The notes beneath the pieces were generated by a model, which ran no database searches, had not been told where the DNA came from, and worked only from the letters and a program-made list of their open reading frames with translations. From positions 1 through 6,347 of the forward strand of contig WALA01000034.1 of the NCBI GenBank assembly GCA_015523085.1: 6,347 bases of DNA, written 5' to 3'. The translations under genes and the position numbers were made by a program. The DNA comes from Candidatus Aenigmatarchaeota archaeon. GTDB taxonomy: Archaea; Aenigmatarchaeota; Aenigmatarchaeia; GW2011-AR5; WALA01. Of this stretch, positions 5,721 to 6,347 are shown piece by piece; the stretch's first letter is position 1; each line of letters opens with the position of its first letter.

Positions 5721-6093
5721 TCAAAACTCCTTTGTTTTCAATTGCCGCCGCCAAATCTCCGGTGCGCTTTTTTAGTTTTTCCAGAGCGCTCTTAATGTTA
5801 CGTTCTTTTGACAAGATTGGAACGAATCTCTCACGCATCCTGACCATATTCGGCCCAAATGCAAACCCAAAAAGTGCGTCAACATCTCCCAAGAGATACG
5901 ATATATTTTTTGCCTTCGCAGGATCTCCGTGAACCCGTTCTTCCGGAGTGGTATTTTCAATTTCACCCACGAGTTTCGCCGTTCCATTTTCAAGATTGAG
6001 CTCGTAAATCAGAAACTTCTTTGCGGAGCCGAAGTGCTCTCTGGAAAAATTGATCCCATCGTCCGTGGCGCACGCAATTTTCACGTTTTCCAT
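5710..6093 (-). CDS. NifX-like FeMo-cofactor-binding domain protein
   Basis: A 127-residue stand-alone protein resembling the dinitrogenase iron-molybdenum cofactor domain (NifX/NifB C-terminal type, RNase H-like fold). The N-terminal strand KIACATDDG (5-13) is followed by FSREHFGSAKKFLIYEL (16-32), which fits the family's pattern of strand, small-residue/HFG turn and IYE strand. HGDPAKAKNISYLL (55-68) and VDALFGFAFGPN (71-82) match the middle of the domain. Such single-domain proteins occur in many archaea without nitrogenase, where their role is unknown; binding of an iron-sulfur or metal cluster is plausible but no cysteine besides C8 is available. No nif gene is in the window. The ATG at 6093 has a good ribosome-binding site. 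Its stop lies 11 bp inside the convergent Nudix-fusion gene. Confidence 0.82.
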   Translation of the reverse strand: MENVKIACATDDGINFSREHFGSAKKFLIYELNLENGTAKLVGEIENTTPEERVHGDPAKAKNISYLLGDVDALFGFAFGPNMVRMRERFVPILSKERNIKSALEKLKKRTGDLAAAIENKGVLIIE

Positions 6094-6097
6094 AAAA

Positions 6098-6106
6098 TCA
6101 ACCTCA
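6098..6106 (-). promoter_or_regulatory. Shine-Dalgarno site of the NifX-like gene
   Basis: Read on the minus strand, GAGGTTGAT differs from the archaeal GAGGTGAT consensus by one inserted T. The GAGGT core ends 8 nt before the ATG at 6093. This gene therefore has a leader, unlike the leaderless genes elsewhere. I see no convincing TATA box upstream; CAATATCA at 6113-6120 (minus) is weak. Confidence 0.6.
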
Positions 6107-6324
6107 AATCATTGATATTGCCCAGAGTCTCTTAGGATCTTATGGTGGTCGAGTCCTAGATATCATTACGATAATATCGTCGAAGACCCAATGGGAGGGA
6201 AATGAAGCCTCAAAGGGGAACCGTAAGGTGCCTCTTTAGGCAATGGACCGGCCGGGATTCGCACGGCAAAGCCGGCGTTTCAAAGACCTGCGGTCTCCGA
6301 AATGAACCACGGTTCAAATCCAGA
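6107..6324. other. Gene-free region with structured sequence
   Basis: No convincing protein gene lies here on either strand. From left to right it holds a small imperfect stem (TAGGA at 6133-6137 with TCCTA at 6154-6158), an AT-rich stretch at 6159-6178, the long GTAA-capped hairpin, the degenerate copy of a tRNA 3' end, and three short stems between the two tRNA-end copies. Those stems, read on the minus strand, are TGAAC-CGTG-GTTCA, AGACC-GCA-GGTCT and CGGC-TTT-GCCG. The region may encode a noncoding RNA or be a recombination scar. Confidence 0.5.
6207..6241 (+). ncRNA. GTAA-capped long hairpin, possible structured RNA
   Basis: On the plus strand GCCT, a bulged C at 6211 and AAAGGGG (6212-6218) pair with CCTCTTT (6231-6237) and AGGC (6238-6241), giving 11 pairs including one G-U. 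An A/G internal mismatch (6219, 6230) follows, then ACC-GTAA-GGT with a GNRA-type tetraloop at 6223-6226. The plus strand is favoured because GNRA loops are characteristic of folded RNA. It resembles the tip of archaeal SRP RNA only superficially and lacks the AGCAG side of that motif. No promoter or terminator is evident, so it could also be a DNA inverted repeat. Confidence 0.35.
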
Positions 6325-6340
6325 TGGACCGGCCGGGATT
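6244..6340. repeat. Direct repeat of a tRNA 3' end, 81 bp apart
   Basis: TGGACCGGCCGGGATT occurs exactly at 6244-6259 and 6325-6340, and further matches bring identity to 19 of 23 positions. On the minus strand this is the T-loop end, T-stem 3' side, acceptor strand and discriminator A of a tRNA. The right copy continues into a good T-arm. The left copy has TGCGAAT in place of the usual TTCGAAT-type loop, only one T-stem pair, and no matching 5' acceptor strand nearby, so it is not an intact tRNA. Duplicated tRNA 3' ends are typical attachment-site scars, but no integrase is visible. Confidence 0.6.
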
Positions 6341-6346
6341 TGAACC
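6311..6346. repeat. 11-bp inverted repeat of the tRNA T-arm motif
   Basis: GGTTCAAATCC at 6311-6321 and its perfect reverse complement at 6336-6346 face each other across 14 bp. The right arm is the T-arm of the minus-strand tRNA. The left arm carries the same consensus on the plus strand but lacks the flanking pairs needed for a five-pair T-stem, so it is not a second tRNA. Confidence 0.6.
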
Positions 6347-6347
6347 C
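6325..6347 (-). tRNA. 3' end of a tRNA, probably tRNA-Ala (cut by window edge)
   Basis: Read on the minus strand the last 23 bases give the T-arm GGG-TTCAAAT-CCC, the T-stem end GG, the acceptor strand CCGGTCC and discriminator A. CCA is not encoded beyond it. The T-loop has the invariant T54, T55, C56 and A58. Position 70 is T and 73 is A, which fits the G3-U70/A73 identity of tRNA-Ala if the unseen 5' strand reads GGGCCGG; a GGACCGG strand would also pair and would change the assignment. The anticodon and 5' half lie to the right of the window. Confidence 0.75.

Noticed and set aside
6131..6160. A third tRNA-like remnant containing GGTCGAGTCC
   Set aside because: One base short of the T-arm consensus and without matching stems; probably chance.
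6190..6243. SRP RNA, C/D box RNA or a cobalamin, glycine or fluoride riboswitch
   Set aside because: The hairpin lacks the SRP asymmetric loop bases, there is no CTGA D box, and none of the conserved riboswitch cores is present.
6283..6325. A plus-strand tRNA ending with the GGTTCAAATCC T-arm
   Set aside because: Only two T-stem pairs form and the anticodon-like loops on this strand lack T33 or a paired stem.
6244..6330. A complete second tRNA on the minus strand, with TGA in an anticodon-like loop and a serine-like variable arm
   Set aside because: The TTTGAAA loop has at most three stem pairs, the T-stem has one pair, and no 5' strand complementary to the acceptor CCGGTCC is present.

Overview
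The window reads as a piece of an archaeal chromosome. The evidence is a DacZ-type diadenylate cyclase, a radical SAM enzyme of the AmmeMemoRadiSam family, and a uniform promoter layout: AT-rich TATA-like boxes centred about 25 to 28 nt upstream of start codons, which implies mostly leaderless mRNAs. Two genes instead carry clear archaeal Shine-Dalgarno sites. I cannot name the lineage; a euryarchaeal or DPANN-type archaeon would fit.

Layout. Positions 1-1048 hold an AT-rich gene of unknown function on the plus strand (about 30% G+C in a sampled line), unlike the roughly 50-58% G+C genes to its right. It converges with, and overlaps by 6 bp, a minus-strand pair: a 170-residue unknown protein followed by a metallo-beta-lactamase-fold hydrolase (1043-2352). 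A compact divergent promoter at about 2374-2386 seems to serve both that pair and a small plus-strand gene (2406-2663). Next come dacZ (2730-3560), a small membrane protein with two SPW-like repeats (3655-3954), and a two-gene operon of an AmrS-type radical SAM enzyme (4007-4993) overlapping a Nudix hydrolase fused to a CoA-binding Rossmann domain (4986-5720). A NifX-like FeMo-cofactor-binding domain protein lies convergently on the minus strand (5710-6093).

The last 250 bases contain no convincing protein gene. They hold a long imperfect hairpin capped by a GTAA tetraloop, then two direct copies of a tRNA 3' end 81 bp apart. The right copy is the 3' end of a real-looking minus-strand tRNA (probably tRNA-Ala) whose 5' part lies outside the window. 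The left copy has a broken T-stem, so it looks like a fragment: an attachment-site scar, a recombination product or a decayed tRNA.

Working together: the clearest functional unit is the overlapping radical SAM/Nudix-CoA-binding pair, probably translationally coupled. The cyclase makes the second messenger c-di-AMP; nothing in the window shows its target. No complete defence system, CRISPR array or insertion sequence is visible.
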